DNA from: Takakia lepidozioides
Lineage: Eukaryota; Streptophyta; Takakiopsida; Takakiales; Takakiaceae
DNA length: 64,000 nt
Reading direction: 5' to 3'
NCBI GenBank assembly: GCA_030704615.1
Contig: CM060731.1
Span: forward strand, 40,920,001-40,984,000
Below are positions 10,341 to 22,100 of the stretch, piece by piece (the first letter of the stretch is position 1; each line of letters begins with the position of its first letter). Below the pieces are notes generated by a model that made no database searches, had not been told where the DNA came from, and saw only the letters and a program-made list of their open reading frames with translations. The translations under genes were made by a program, and so were the position numbers.

Positions 10341-11600
10341 GTTCGATCTGACAAACCAATCCGACATTACCTGACTACAAACACAAGCAGCACACGCAAG
10401 AGGTCATCGGTCAAATCCTCCATGGGTCAGGACAGGTCAAGGACAATGTGGTAGGGCACCTTCTTCTTCAACCTATTTCAACCTGTGTTGCCCTCTCATC
10501 AGACTCGGCCGCAAGATGCATATTTAATTCTGTAAGTTAGGTCGTTGGGTACATCTGTGGTGGTTTGGAGTGACTTTGGCAAGTTACTGCCAGTGTGGTA
10601 GCAGGGAAGTATCCAAAAACATATAATAGAGGTGAGGAGAAGCTTTGGGGTGAACACTTTCCGACCCCAATGGTGGGACAATGGAGACAAAAAGGCGAAT
10701 GCCTGTTGGACTACAGAGAGAAGCAGATGCATTTCAGATTGTGATAAGTAGGGTTGGGGTGTTTTGGGGAAGAACTCCACACCAGTATGGTTGGGGTGTT
10801 TGCTGGTAGAATTGTAGGCTGTCAGAGGCATGGATAGCTGAAGGAGCAGGGATAGAGTGTGGGTCCAGATTCATCCAAGAAGGCTGGATTTCAAGCTTCA
10901 CATTACTTATGATTCCCTGTGGAAGGATAGGTACAAGAAACCTACATGGGTAGATGGTCAACTGGAAGCGGCATGCTGTACTATATGTCATTACTGTACT
11001 ATATGTCATTCCAGAGACTGTCATTGTTGGTCCATGTGTGTTTTACAACAATGCTATCAATATAAGACTCCTGATTCGCATTGGAAGCTCAATCCCTACA
11101 AGTTCATTGTGTGTGAAGCTCAAACTGCGATTTGAAGGATCTTGTAGCCAAGTTCATTCAACGGAAAGGAGAAATTCTAAAAGCTCCCAAATTTGATGTG
11201 GGCAAGCTTATGGAGGTAAGACTTAGCTTCCCTCCTCTAATGTAAGTGTTGGATAAGTTTCATTTAGTGTCGACCTTCACTGCATATATTGGCTCTTTTC
11301 TTGGCTGGTTTCATATTTTCTTGGCTGGTATGCTGTTGGTTGGCTTCTTTCATTTCACGTGTGTAGTGGAAGGGGAGAAGTACTTTCCTAAGTTCTGCTG
11401 CAACAATGTCTTTTTCCAGCCTAGATGTTTTCGATGGATACAAATTGAAGTGCTTTGAATGTTGCTGCAATACTATAATAAAGTGGAGGGTGCTGAATGT
11501 AGCTGGCCTTGCTTCGTGCAGGCATAATCCAGGGAAATGTGGACATAGCTGAAACCCCATGATAGCATTTCCAAAGGACGGTGTGGATGGCCTCACAATC
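10341..11600. other. Stretch without a recognised gene
   Basis: Only short frames of non-protein-like composition occur. There is a short local duplication (ACTGTACTATATGTCATT-like) around 10977-11010. The region probably includes degraded internal sequence of the gypsy element whose integrase follows, but I see no domain. Confidence 0.3.
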
Positions 11601-11637
11601 CAGCATGCAAAATCCATGACAATGTGGAGCTAGCTGA

Positions 11638-12753
11638 TTGCGTGCTTCATTCAACGCCCCTACCCCACAGTTGCATCCTTTACCAATCATGGGATTGGGC
11701 TACAGGTGGAGTCTTGACTTCGCAGGACCATTGCCACTGACTATGCGCCACCACAAATATGTGTTGGTGATGGTGGAGCACTTCTCCAAGTGGATTGAGT
11801 TGGTTCCATTGCCTGACAAGGCTAGTGAGGGGGCTACGTATGCATTCTTGGATCATGTGCTGAGCCGATTCGGTGCTCCAGCTGAGGTACTCACGGACCA
11901 AGGGAGCTGAGAGTTCTTGGGGGAGTTTCAGGCTTTGTGTGATAAAGCTTTGATAGACCACCGCACCACTTCTCAGGATCATCCTGAGGCCGATGGCTTG
12001 GCAGAGAGAGTTGTTCAGACGGTGAAGATGGGTTTGTGCAAGTATGGCTTGCAGAAGGGACACCTAGGAGATTGGGATCTTCATATGCCTTGGTTAGCCA
12101 TGGGCTACAGGTTCAGCAAGCAAGCATCACTTGCCTCCTTCTCACCATATTTCCTTCTCTTTGGCCGAGAGCCGGATTTGCCTGTAGCCATTCGTAGGGA
12201 CACTGCTCAAGTCCTTAACCTTGCCGATCCGGACGTGTGGGTACGTGCATGTGATCAGCGTGCAGAGTTGTTCAAGAAAGTCATGCCTATGGCTTTTGAG
12301 AACCTTGCCATTGCACAGCACCGTGATACGTTGAGGTATGCCACTATATATGGTGGAGGATATCGTCCTGGGGTTCGGAGGTTTAGCCCTGGTGACTATG
12401 TTTATTTGCAGTAGACTGCTCCTACGACCCTGGATGTCACTGCATGACGTATTATTCTGAGGGTTCGAGATGTGTTGCCCTCAGGAGTCTTGATCTTGGA
12501 GGGTCGGGATGACATGACTTGGAAAGACCATGTGCGTAATTGTGCGCCATGTCACCTTCCCAATGACAGAGTTGATCCAAACTTGGCAGTGGTACTTGCA
12601 GGTTTGAGGTGCATGCTCTGTGGGTCTGCCAAAGGGGCAGCCACCATGCTGGTGTGTGATCGATGCTCAAGAGGTTGGCACATAGGATGCTTGACACCAC
12701 CTCTTGAGAAGGTTCATGATGGAGATTGGTTGTGTCCACACTACTTGGGATAG
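11638..12753 (+). pseudogene. Ty3/gypsy integrase with C-terminal PHD-like finger
   Basis: The integrase core reads YRWSLDFAGPLP (first Asp), APAEVLTDQGS then EFLGEF (second Asp), and HPEADGLAERVVQTVK (catalytic Glu), followed by PWLAMGYRFSKQASLASFSPY and the GREPDLP motif typical of gypsy integrases. The N-terminal HHCC zinc finger is mostly absent. An in-frame TGA splits the core at about 11908 and a TAG follows VYLQ at 12412. The same frame then resumes with a barrel-like segment (RVRDVLPSGVLILEGRDD) and a cysteine cluster (next entry). It is oriented opposite to the PR-methyltransferase-RT fragment. Confidence 0.85.
12610..12753 (+). other. PHD-type zinc finger at the end of the integrase
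   Basis: The spacing CMLC ... CDRCSRGWHIGC ... DGDWLCPHY follows the C4HC3 plan of PHD fingers, with the invariant Trp two residues before the sixth ligand pair. The last zinc-binding Cys appears to be Tyr (CPHY rather than CPHC). PHD fingers bind histone H3 tails, so in an active element this could steer integration toward particular chromatin, a role chromodomains fill in other gypsy elements. Targeting is inference. Confidence 0.75.
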
Positions 12754-12999
12754 TGGCAGTGGACATGACTAGAGGCAGCTAACAAGACATGGGAGGCCAA
12801 GCTCATAGGAGTCAATACACGAGATTCCAGGCTCAAGTTCACAGGTTGCAAGACGGCGACTAACGATGGGGCAACTCTTGCACCCGACCTCTTGATCTAT
12901 GGAGTTTGAGTGTAGTAGGGACAGTGGTGGAGGACTTAGTGAGGCTATGGTCACTATCACATCTTGTGGCTACCTGGACTTAGAAGGACCTAAGCACCA

Positions 13000-13518
13000 G
13001 CTAGGGGGGCGATTGTGTGGACTAGTGACTGCCATAGTGGGCAGCATAGTGGCAGCTTAGTGATTGACTAGTTGTAGCCTAATGGTTGGACTAGTGGTGG
13101 ACTAGTGATATACTAGTGTGTGGTATGCACATGTGTTGTGTGGTTTTGGACAGAGATGTAGTTGTGTAGCGATATGTATGCGCACGACAGCTGTCAAGTT
13201 ATTTTACCACTAGTGTGAAACTAGCTAGGAAATAGCTAACTTTTACATATTGACATTTGGGATTGGCCCAAGTATCAATCCAGGGGTCAAGGCAGATTTA
13301 GGCCCTGGAGTGGTTATCTTCACGGCAAGTGCGGGAGACTCATTTTTCTCGAGTTGAGCCTCACCGCGCCTAGCTATGGCGCTGTAGTATGGATTCCCCA
13401 TGGCGTGGGGTGCACTTGGTTTGATTTGTATTTGAGTGATGAGTTTATATATGCATGAGTTTATGCGTCAGCTTTGTGAGCTCGTATGAGCTTGTGCTTG
13501 TATTCTTCTTCTTTATCA
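13000..13518 (+). repeat. 3' LTR with polypurine tract
   Basis: The purine run AGGGGGG near 13004-13010 is followed at 13014 by TGTGTGGACTAG, and the repeat ends CTTTATCA at 13518, giving a 505-bp LTR with TG...CA termini. The first 100 bases contain several ACTAGT or CTAGTG motifs. A TATA-like TTTATATATGC lies near 13444. The position 3' of the integrase agrees with gypsy order. No 5' LTR of this element is in the window. Confidence 0.65.
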
Positions 13519-13519
13519 T

Positions 13520-13695
13520 TGTATGGACTAGTGACTGCCATAGTGGGCAGCATAGTGGTAGCCTAGTGACTGACTAGTTGTAGCCTAGTGGTTGGACTAG
13601 TGGTGGACTAGTGATATACTAGTGTGTGGTGTGCACATGTGTTGTGTGGTTTTGGATAGCGATGTAGTTGTGTAACGATATGTATACGCACGACA
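13520..13695 (+). repeat. Second, truncated LTR copy joined to the first
   Basis: Starting TGTATGGACTAGTG, this repeats the first ~175 bases of the LTR at 13014 with few changes, then stops matching after CGCACGACA. Only one base (T, 13519) separates it from the end of the full LTR. Confidence 0.75.
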
Positions 13696-13967
13696 CTGAC
13701 GACAGTGGATGAAAATCAGAGTGCTGTCCTAATTCTGGGTTTGGGTGGTGGAGCTTCTCTAAAGCTTGAAGATGGAAGTGAATATGAATTTTAATGAGCT
13801 TGATGAGAGGGGCAGCCCTGTGCACAAGTTTGTTCAGCATCTTAAATTTAGACATGTTTAGACAAAAGTGCTGTAAAGGCCGACCTTGGAAAGAACATTT
13901 TTTCTCGTTTTGTTTTGTTTTGTTTTGTAGCGTCGTCGAGATCTCCCAAACCGCGGGGCCCCAACGC

Positions 13968-14305
13968 AGGTGCTTGGTGCCGTTGGAAAGTCTTCGATGA
14001 GGAGGGGTGCACCGGCTTGGTCTCATGATTTTTGGCCATGTGGTGTAGGAGATATCGAATTTCAAGTGCTTTGGGTCGCTGTAAATTTGGGAAAAATAGC
14101 AAAGTGGGCTTTCCTGGAGCAATGATTGGCCCTTCACATGGGAGATTTGGAATTTCAAGTACTTTAGGTTGCTGGAAATTCGCAAAAAAAGCAAAGTGGA
14201 TATATCAATATATGAAGCCTCGCCAGGGGAGATTCAAAAAGCGAGTGGGCTTTGTTGGAACAATGACGTGGAGATCTCCCAAACTGCAACTGTCAGTTGA
14301 AAAAC
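13968..14305 (+). repeat. Dispersed repeat, copy 1
   Basis: This segment matches 52330-52668 in inverted orientation over about 340 bases, with scattered substitutions. It is built of two or three diverged subunits of about 95 bases that share AATTTCAAGTACTTTGGGT-like and AAAATAGCAAAGTGGGCTTT-like blocks. Gapped peptide similarity between the copies follows from DNA similarity and no coding function is implied. Confidence 0.7.
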
Positions 14306-14894
14306 CCACCTCCCATGGTTTGGGAGCTTGCTTTGTCTTGCACCTTGACCTGATCACCAACACATAGTCAAATATGAAATATGTGTCTGCAATGACAGAA
14401 TGTGACCTAATCTTGAGGGCTGGAGGCACTCCATATCAGGCATGTGAATTCTTCATTGATAGTGATGATCACCCACGACCAAAGAGCTGCAAAAAACTCA
14501 TTTTTCTATAAAGTCTCTCACTAACTACAGTAAAAACAAGCTCAAAATCTCTCAGTCATCCAATCATTGATACCCCTCCAGTAACATCCAACTACTCAAT
14601 ATCCAATAGAGAAGTTACAGAACCATTAACGGTAATTTAAATTGACACCAAAACTGCTGAAAGATAGCATCTTACAGACATGCCATATTGGGATCGATTT
14701 GGCTATTTACAGAATCTGCAATTGCAGATACTAACGCTACAGCACAAATTCACAATTGTACAAGAAACTGACTACAAGCAACACTGTTTTTATGTTTGCA
14801 TGCAGTAACTTATGTCCATACTCCCCCAATATCTCTGGCACACACCTTGAATGTGGGGCAGTCATGAATGCCAACATTCGAACGTTGCAAGGAG
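14306..14894. other. Stretch without a recognised gene
   Basis: It is AT-rich with no coding signature and includes the 3' flank of the minus-strand gene ending at 14895. Confidence 0.35.
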
Positions 14895-17800
14895 TCACAG
14901 AAACTCCCATTGCCTATAGGTTTTCTCAACAATCCCACCGCCCGACCTGATGGCATAGTGAAGGGTGTCAACTGCAGGGGGTACCCCCCAGAGAAGTGGC
15001 ATGGCCACTGTCATGGTCAACTTCTCGTTCAACCCCCCAGTGCTTTCTTTCTCTGCAACCACCACCTGCAATACATCCCAGAAGTCTCTGTTTTGAGCAT
15101 GTAGAAGGAAACAAAGGAAAAATATTCTGGGGTTACTAATAGAGTAATTGGAAAGCTCAATGAAGGTCTAAAGCAGGACTACAACTAACTAAACATCTAT
15201 GTGCTTCAGAATGGATGGCATGGTTCTTAGGTTACATTATTTCTTACAGTAATACTCAACTTCCCCTCCCCTCCTTTTGCCCACGAATTGAGGCTGAATC
15301 AAGTGACCACCTCATGCAGGCATTTGATGATCAGGAGTGTTGTAAGTTGCAAGTGGTCGGCTGACTTTACCCTGATGTGTGACTGAACCAAACTGCCAGA
15401 AATTACACTAGTATTATCATCAATGCCTGTCTTGTCAATCAACGCACACACCATAAATATCTTACATATCAAGGTGAATAGGTAAGGAGGGTACCTCCCC
15501 ACCCTGCTCAAGCACAGTATTCTGGACAACATCATTGAGCATCTCAATGGAACGGCAGAAGCCAAACACACAAAACCTGCGCCCCGTGTCCAAGCCCTGC
15601 CCATCACCCCCATTGTGACACAGATTATCTCACATTGCTATTTGCAGGACTAGAATCTCAATGCTTGCACTAGCAGCTATCTATGGAGACTTCACTCATT
15701 TGGTGAGCATCTTGACCTTTTAAGCAAGCTGCCGTGAAGTTACCCCTTTTGACTTAAACCAATTCTTCCACCTTAAAACTAAATCAGCAGTTTGCAGGAA
15801 GTCAGCAGAGATTGTGGAAGATCTCAGAAGATTCATGTGATCTAAGGTTAGAAAGGCATCAAACCACACGGACATTGGTAGCGGCAATGTCAAATATGGC
15901 ACCCAAACAGAGGCCCTGCTTGGGATCCATATAGTCCTCTTCACGGTAGCGCCGCTGCCTACTCAAAGCTCTTAGCTGTGCCTGCCTCCTCTGCCAACCA
16001 CTTTCCCTCTTTCAGTGTCCTAATGACCTCATCTCTAAGAGCTGCATAACCTCCTCTATGTTGACGACACACTTAGCCACTGACTTTGGGGTTGCAGTGA
16101 TCTACAGAGGTGAAAATTGTAAACTTTCAGGTAGAAACAAACCACTGCATAACTGCAGAAAAACTGACCCATTCCCTGGACTTTGCAGGCAGATAACCAC
16201 CCCATAAGCTTCATTTTCTAAGAATGAAGTGCCCCTTTTGGAGTTTAGAAGGACACAGTCATCACAAGAATAAACTTCCAGGATGCTGCAGCACCAAATG
16301 TCCATACCCAAATGTATATGCCACAAATATGGGTACTGAAATAGTTGAGCAAACAGTTGTATTGAAAACCCCCTCCCTCAGCCTTGGGCTCTCTACTGTT
16401 CCGTTAGCCTCTTACAGGTGAGTAAAATGTGTTTCTATCCTTTGCAAAAAAACCCTCCCCCACATTATCCAACAAGCGAGAACAATCTCTCTAGAAGCCA
16501 GCAGAACAAGATTCAGACACAATACCAAGGCTAGAAAGAGAAGACGGACAACATGATACCTTTGATGAGGACGGGTGTGGTCGCAAATGGGAGCCCCCAA
16601 TGCGTATCAACCCATCTGTGGTGAGAAGTGTGATGATATCGTCTTGTATCCATTCCAAGTCTGTCACAACAAATCCCTGCCCTTATTAACTACAACCAGC
16701 AAGATGACATTCAGCTGTCTCCTTGTAGATCCCCTAGGTCAGCATGAACACCTGACAATGGGCCACCTAGCAGAAATGAGAGGCGCATTCATGTTTTAGT
16801 TCCAAAACTGCTTTAAGCCATTTCTTTGTTTCTTTGTTAGGACTTCTTCCCTTTAAGAGAGAAAAACCTCCAGCCGTAGCAACTACGACCTCACCTTTCG
16901 TCTACTGGCCCCTTTGGGAGGTGGGTCCCTAAATTCTTCCCTTTGCTAGAAAATTAGCTGAGGAACAGGCCAAGATCCATAGGTCAGAAAGCTGCAAAAG
17001 GCAGACACACCTTGAGCTGCCAAACAAGGGAATCAAGATGGGAGACAGGCTTCCATTGTCCCTGGGAAAGTTCCTCTTTTCACTCTTCATCTTCCAAAGA
17101 CAACTGAATCACAATGTCATCGAAATATGCAACGCACAAACCAGTCACTCTGAAAAGGGCATGACTTATTGTGTGTGCCATGGGAGGTTGGGAGGCTGAC
17201 AGTCCTCTTTGTACTCCGGTTTTGTCGAATGACTTAGTGTGTTTCTCTTTCAAAAAAAGGTTAATAAGAAGAGGGCGGTAACAGGAGGAAGAGTTTCAAT
17301 AGTTATGAAGGCACAACCCACCCCTTCCAGGGCTCTATAGAGGCGCTAAGATCCACCTGTCATGTGAAATCCAGAAGGGCAAGATTGCTTGTCAACACCA
17401 GTATTTAGCAGATAACACATCTGCCATGCCTGATAAAAGAGCTCTGAACAGAGAACCTAAGTGAGCAAGCAGTCAACTTCTCATGTACTCTTTTCTGGAG
17501 TAGGAACATGATTATGCAGTAAAGAGAAATCATAAGATGCAAACATTTATCACTGACAGGTCTTCATTTCTAAAAGGGGGAGAACAGACACAATCAGTAG
17601 CAGACATACGAGTCTACGGACTGTGGCAGGTGCACCCTCGCAAAACCTTAATCTGGGCGGACAGACTGGTTGTGATGTGTTTGAAACTGTGGACATAGGC
17701 AGGATTCTGCAGGAATACATCAAGACAACATTTTTCTATTCCTTGAATTCAACACCCCAAACCAGGTGCAATGCTGTATGAAAGTTAGGGCGTTACTGGT

Positions 17801-18532
17801 GAACCTCAGCTCCACGAGTACAATTCTATGCCATGATTACAGATACCCCCCCCTCCATTAGGGTTACATTTTTGTCACCAATAGGCATCAGCCCCAGTCT
17901 CCAAGGACAAACTCATAGAAGGGTGTGAATTGGACTTCCAACTCTGTAACCCCCTTAAGTGCAGATATGCTGGCTATGATTTGAGGGCTGACATCACCAA
18001 GAGTATTTTCCCTCCTCCATTCCCTCTCTCCTATGAAAGATGACAGCAGACCCATAAATTAGTTGATTAGAGGTTGGCCCTTGTAGATCCTTGCGAATGA
18101 GGAATATTTGCATCATTTGCACCTTCAAGTATCAAGACACGGCAGCAGATCAGCAAGCTTACCACTATTATCGGGTGCCTGCCATGAGGGATCCCATGGA
18201 TATAGCCCAAATTCGTCTCTTGGACTCCACGCTGACCACCTCAGTTCATCATCTTCTTCTCCATCATTGCTAGAATTATCCCATGAGGAGCGTACAGACA
18301 GTTTCCTCGGAAACGCCTGGAAAACTTCTTTCACAGCTCTTAGATGTCCGCCCCAGCATACACGCTGCAGTGCTGTCTTGAAGCTTCCCAGTCTCACTTG
18401 TCGTCTAATTTGCTTGGGAAATCCTGTGTGGCGCCTCTGGCTCAGCTTATTAGATGAAGGACGAGCCTGGGTGTGTGGGTGCGCTACAGACGGGCAGCAG
18501 AAGGATGCCTGCAGGCAGCATCCCTCTGCCAT
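14895..18532 (-). CDS. Multi-exon gene, probable plastid protein of unknown function
   Basis: The last four exons are consistent in phase: 16079-16028 (VVNIEEVMQLLEM), 15958-15874 (YREEDYMDPKQGLCLGAIFD), 15596-15495 (GLDTGRRFCVFGFCRSIEML) and 15065-14895, ending MPLLWGVPPAVD ... YRQWEFL and stop. A likely first exon is 18532-18163: Ser/Arg-rich and transit-peptide-like, then DDELRWSAWSPRDEFGLYPW, with a GTAAGC donor. Further exon-like blocks are 18010-17897 (LGDVSPQIIASISALKGV), 17706-17647 (NPAYVHSFKHITTSLSAQIK), about 17356-17306, about 17150-17000 and about 16680-16565 (VVTDLEWIQDDIITLLTTDG). In-frame TGA codons end two of the middle blocks, so my exon model is incomplete or the gene is decaying. 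The family is not recognised; plastid location is inferred from the N-terminus only. Confidence 0.5.
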
Positions 18533-18898
18533 GCTCTTTCCTTAATACACCCTACCCTTGAAAGTTTCGAATTGTTTACAGCCTTCTCCCGCTCAATATC
18601 CTTATTATTGCAGCATTCAGACTTCAGACCCCTTAAGCAGATTAAATGGAGAATGGAGTGACCTGGTCAGACAGACCAATTGCTCGCTCAAGGTAGATAG
18701 CACGTCCTAAGAAGCACGCTAGCGATGACTTCCTAGGAGGGCCACAATTCTTGCAAGAGGACTCTGTAGCGCCCTTCGTCTCTCTCTAAAACGATATAAT
18801 TCTTGCACTGGAAGTCTGCACGCGTCCAAAGCTGAAGCAGTCCAGGCCCAGGGGGTAAGCAAAACTTGTATGCATTGAATGCAAGCAAGCAACACCAC

Positions 18899-19150
18899 GA
18901 CCCACAATCGAAAATACAGACAGCAGTCTCAAAAACGGACACTGTAATCTTCTACTGCGAACCCAAAAGTCCCACGAGTTCTCTGCACACGAATAGAGGA
19001 AGAAGAGAAAGAAAGAAGAAGAGCGCCGAACACTACGCTTCACAATCGCAAATACAGACAGCAGGAGACTCTACAATCCTCTAATGCGAACCCAAAAGTC
19101 CCAAAAGTTCTATGCACACGAATAGTGGAAGAAGAGAGAGAAAGATGAAG
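18899..19150. repeat. Tandem duplication, ~138-bp unit
   Basis: The block CACAATCGAAAATACAGACA ... GCGAACCCAAAAGTCCCA ... CACGAATAG-GGAAGAAGAG occurs at about 18900-19020 and again at about 19040-19145 with small changes. It lies upstream of the minus-strand gene that starts at 18532. Confidence 0.7.
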
Positions 19151-22100
19151 AAGGGCCCCGAGAAAGTTTGATGTCCAAGAAAAAGAGATAAAGGAAGCAG
19201 TCGGAGGAACTGAAGAGTCAAATGGTCCCCTATCTCATTCATTCCTTCACAAATGTTGTCGACTACGCACATGGCGCCATTTCATTCGGCAATCATGGCA
19301 GCTTTGTGAAGAATTGGTTGGTCCACCAACGGATGTCAGTGTCGGGTAGTTCGCTGCTTACCTACAATCACAATACGGTAGTTGCCATCCCCATAAAAGG
19401 CCATTGATAAGTGCGTCTCATGCAAGTAACACGTCTTGAATCTATCGACTTCAACAGTCTCCGAGCTCGGAATCATTCTACACATAATCTCAAAATCAAA
19501 GCTGAACCAATCAAACCCTGCCCTGTGGGCCCTCGTGTCATACGTTTCGCCTGGGACCGGAGATGGACATGTCAACTTAGTACACTTTCGTCTTTCCCTC
19601 GAGTTTTGATGGGACTTTCCATCAATTCAAAGGGCTGAAGTAGTGTAATGAGATGTTGGTTGACAACTCGCCATGTATCGAGGCAAGAGAAACGGAACTC
19701 AAGCGCCCCCTAAGCGGAACGATGGAAACGAAGTAGTAGACTGGCTCCAAGGTTGAAAGTAGTGTCCAGATATGGCGGCGATCCGGCCGAGCATGGTGGA
19801 GGAGCAGCAGTATGCAATTCACACGTCAGCTGCACGCACAGCTGCATCTTTCCAGATCCAGTTCGCAGCTGTTTTGAATCTCTGAGACTCCACAAAATCT
19901 CACTACTTGCACTCACTATTGGCCTCCTTCCTCAGCTTAAGTCTCACTACGATGCTGCATCTTTCCATATCCAGGCCGTATGCGTCATTTGAATCTCTCA
20001 CATTCGTACTCACTAGACTCGTACGAGCTTCTGACATACTTCTGGTTCGTGTGCTGCTTGTCCCTGTGCTTGACGAACACTGTGAACTGACATGATTTAA
20101 AACGAGCTTCAAGCTCTGACTAGTGTCCTTCTCCTGATCTACTGATATATAGTCCTCACATTGTTCAAATGAATTCCTCTCAAATTGCAGCGGTGTGGCC
20201 ACCATTTCAACTCCTCGTTTCTGTAAACGTATAAACCCACTGGCTCTAGATCCAGGCACCTGTGACCCACATTTCATATTGTGTCAAGGTCACCCACAAC
20301 AGATCTCATCCTCTATCTCATAGAAAGTAGTTAGATGTCTGTGATCATCATCTTTATTTTGAAGATCAATTGAATCTACTAATGGGCTGTATCTTGTTGA
20401 CCCAGTTTTACTACCTTAATCCTTTACTGGAGAACAGCTAAGTACTCCTCGCTGTCTTCTCTGTCTCTGTGTGTGCTCCTGGCAGGCAAACAGTGCGCAG
20501 CTCTGGATGCTCACTGTATTCTCAGATCACCTATTTATCTCTCGCTAGTTACCAGATGCTTTTATAGAGTGCGTGGTAAGGACTAGGACTTTCCATTGTA
20601 AATTTGTACAAGCTTTCCTGCAACTTTCGAGTTTGACAATTAGCTCTGAGCCTTTGAGCTCCATCAAACGACCTTGTCTCGTGGGCAACACGCAGCCCTG
20701 TAAGTTATCATGTAAACTCATCTGTTCTTATTTAAGATGTACCCGACACCACAGTCATAGAGCTCATGTCTCGAGACCAATCTAAATTGATGGGGTCACC
20801 TATCACGCAAGTGCTAGACTTGTCTGTACATCAAATGTTCTTTCACTCGTACTCTCACTATAGAATGTTAGCACGTTAGCACCTAAGCCCCTACATGTTG
20901 GTTGAGTTGAGCTCGTTCTTGAGCAAGTTGAAAATTGCCGTATGTTTAGATGCTCATTTCTCCGTCTCACAGTCCGAATTGTCCACATGGGGCTCTTTTT
21001 ACTAGAAACAAGACTAGAAAATCTTTGTGCTCCATTAGCTGTAGTATAAAACCAATCGTTGAATTTCCTTCTATTGCAGCAGCAAGCTGAAGATCACGAC
21101 TTTCTCGAGATCGTTGTGCACTCAAAGATTCATGAAGAATTAAATTATTGTTTGACAAGTGTTTTTTCAAAGGGAAGGGATTGATCCGATTGACGTCAGG
21201 GTGGGCGTCATCTCTTTCTCAAGGGAGAGGACAATGCTAACTCTGCACCCCCTCTGAACCAAGTGGAAGCAGGACGGGACCACATCCTTAGCTTGCAAAG
21301 CTGATCATCTGATGGCCAATGCTCCATGATCATCGCATTGCCCAGGCAATTCATGCACCTCAATAGCTAGGATTCTGGGTGCTCATGAGGGATTCCAAAG
21401 AACTTTTCACTCCAGGATATGCAATGTTGTCTACAGATTTCAATTTGACACGAGTGCTTGATGCCGAAATGCCCAGATGTGGTCTAGTGGTACCCAGTCT
21501 TACAACCTGGGATCACAGAATAACAGTTGACAGTAGTTCTAGCAGTGAGCACTTCTACTTTCAAGACCAAGTATGGATCATAATGCTTCCATATGTCCAA
21601 GTAATCGATTCCACTTATTTTGTTGTAGAGTGGTCACCCAAGTTCTCCGAAGGAGGACTTGCATAGCGCTTTCTCAGGGGGCACGTCAAAGCAGATTTGC
21701 ACTGTTGTGTCTCTTCGTTTAAATTCCCAATCCCAAGAGACTGATTGGATCACCATTTGTGAAAAACCTGCCAGAACCATGGACATCTTAACATTTCTGG
21801 TAATTCTTGAGAGAACGAGGTCAGCTTTGGTCCATGATGAATATATTGGAGGTTCCCTTCCACGAGGTCCCATACACCCTGACCTCCAAGATCGATTGGG
21901 GGCGGTGCCTGAGTCCAATGCTCGGCTTCCACAAGCCTGCAGGGAAAGGGGGGGTAGGGGGCAAGCTGCCAAGCTGACCTTGAAAAGAGCCCACGTTCTG
22001 TGCATCTTGTAGTCTGATCTGAGCCTGGCCTCGGTGCACAACTGTCTTAGGTACAGCTCACTCTTTCGAGAATGCCTTCTGTAACCTGTAAGCAATGTTC

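Noticed and set aside
17080-17150. YFDDIVI motif resembling a reverse transcriptase active site
   Set aside because: The flanking residues do not match gypsy or copia RT, and the block sits in line with exons of the minus-strand plastid-protein gene.
21634-22095. 153-codon minus-strand ORF
   Set aside because: It overlaps a plus-strand frame of similar length and has no recognised family, so I did not call a gene.
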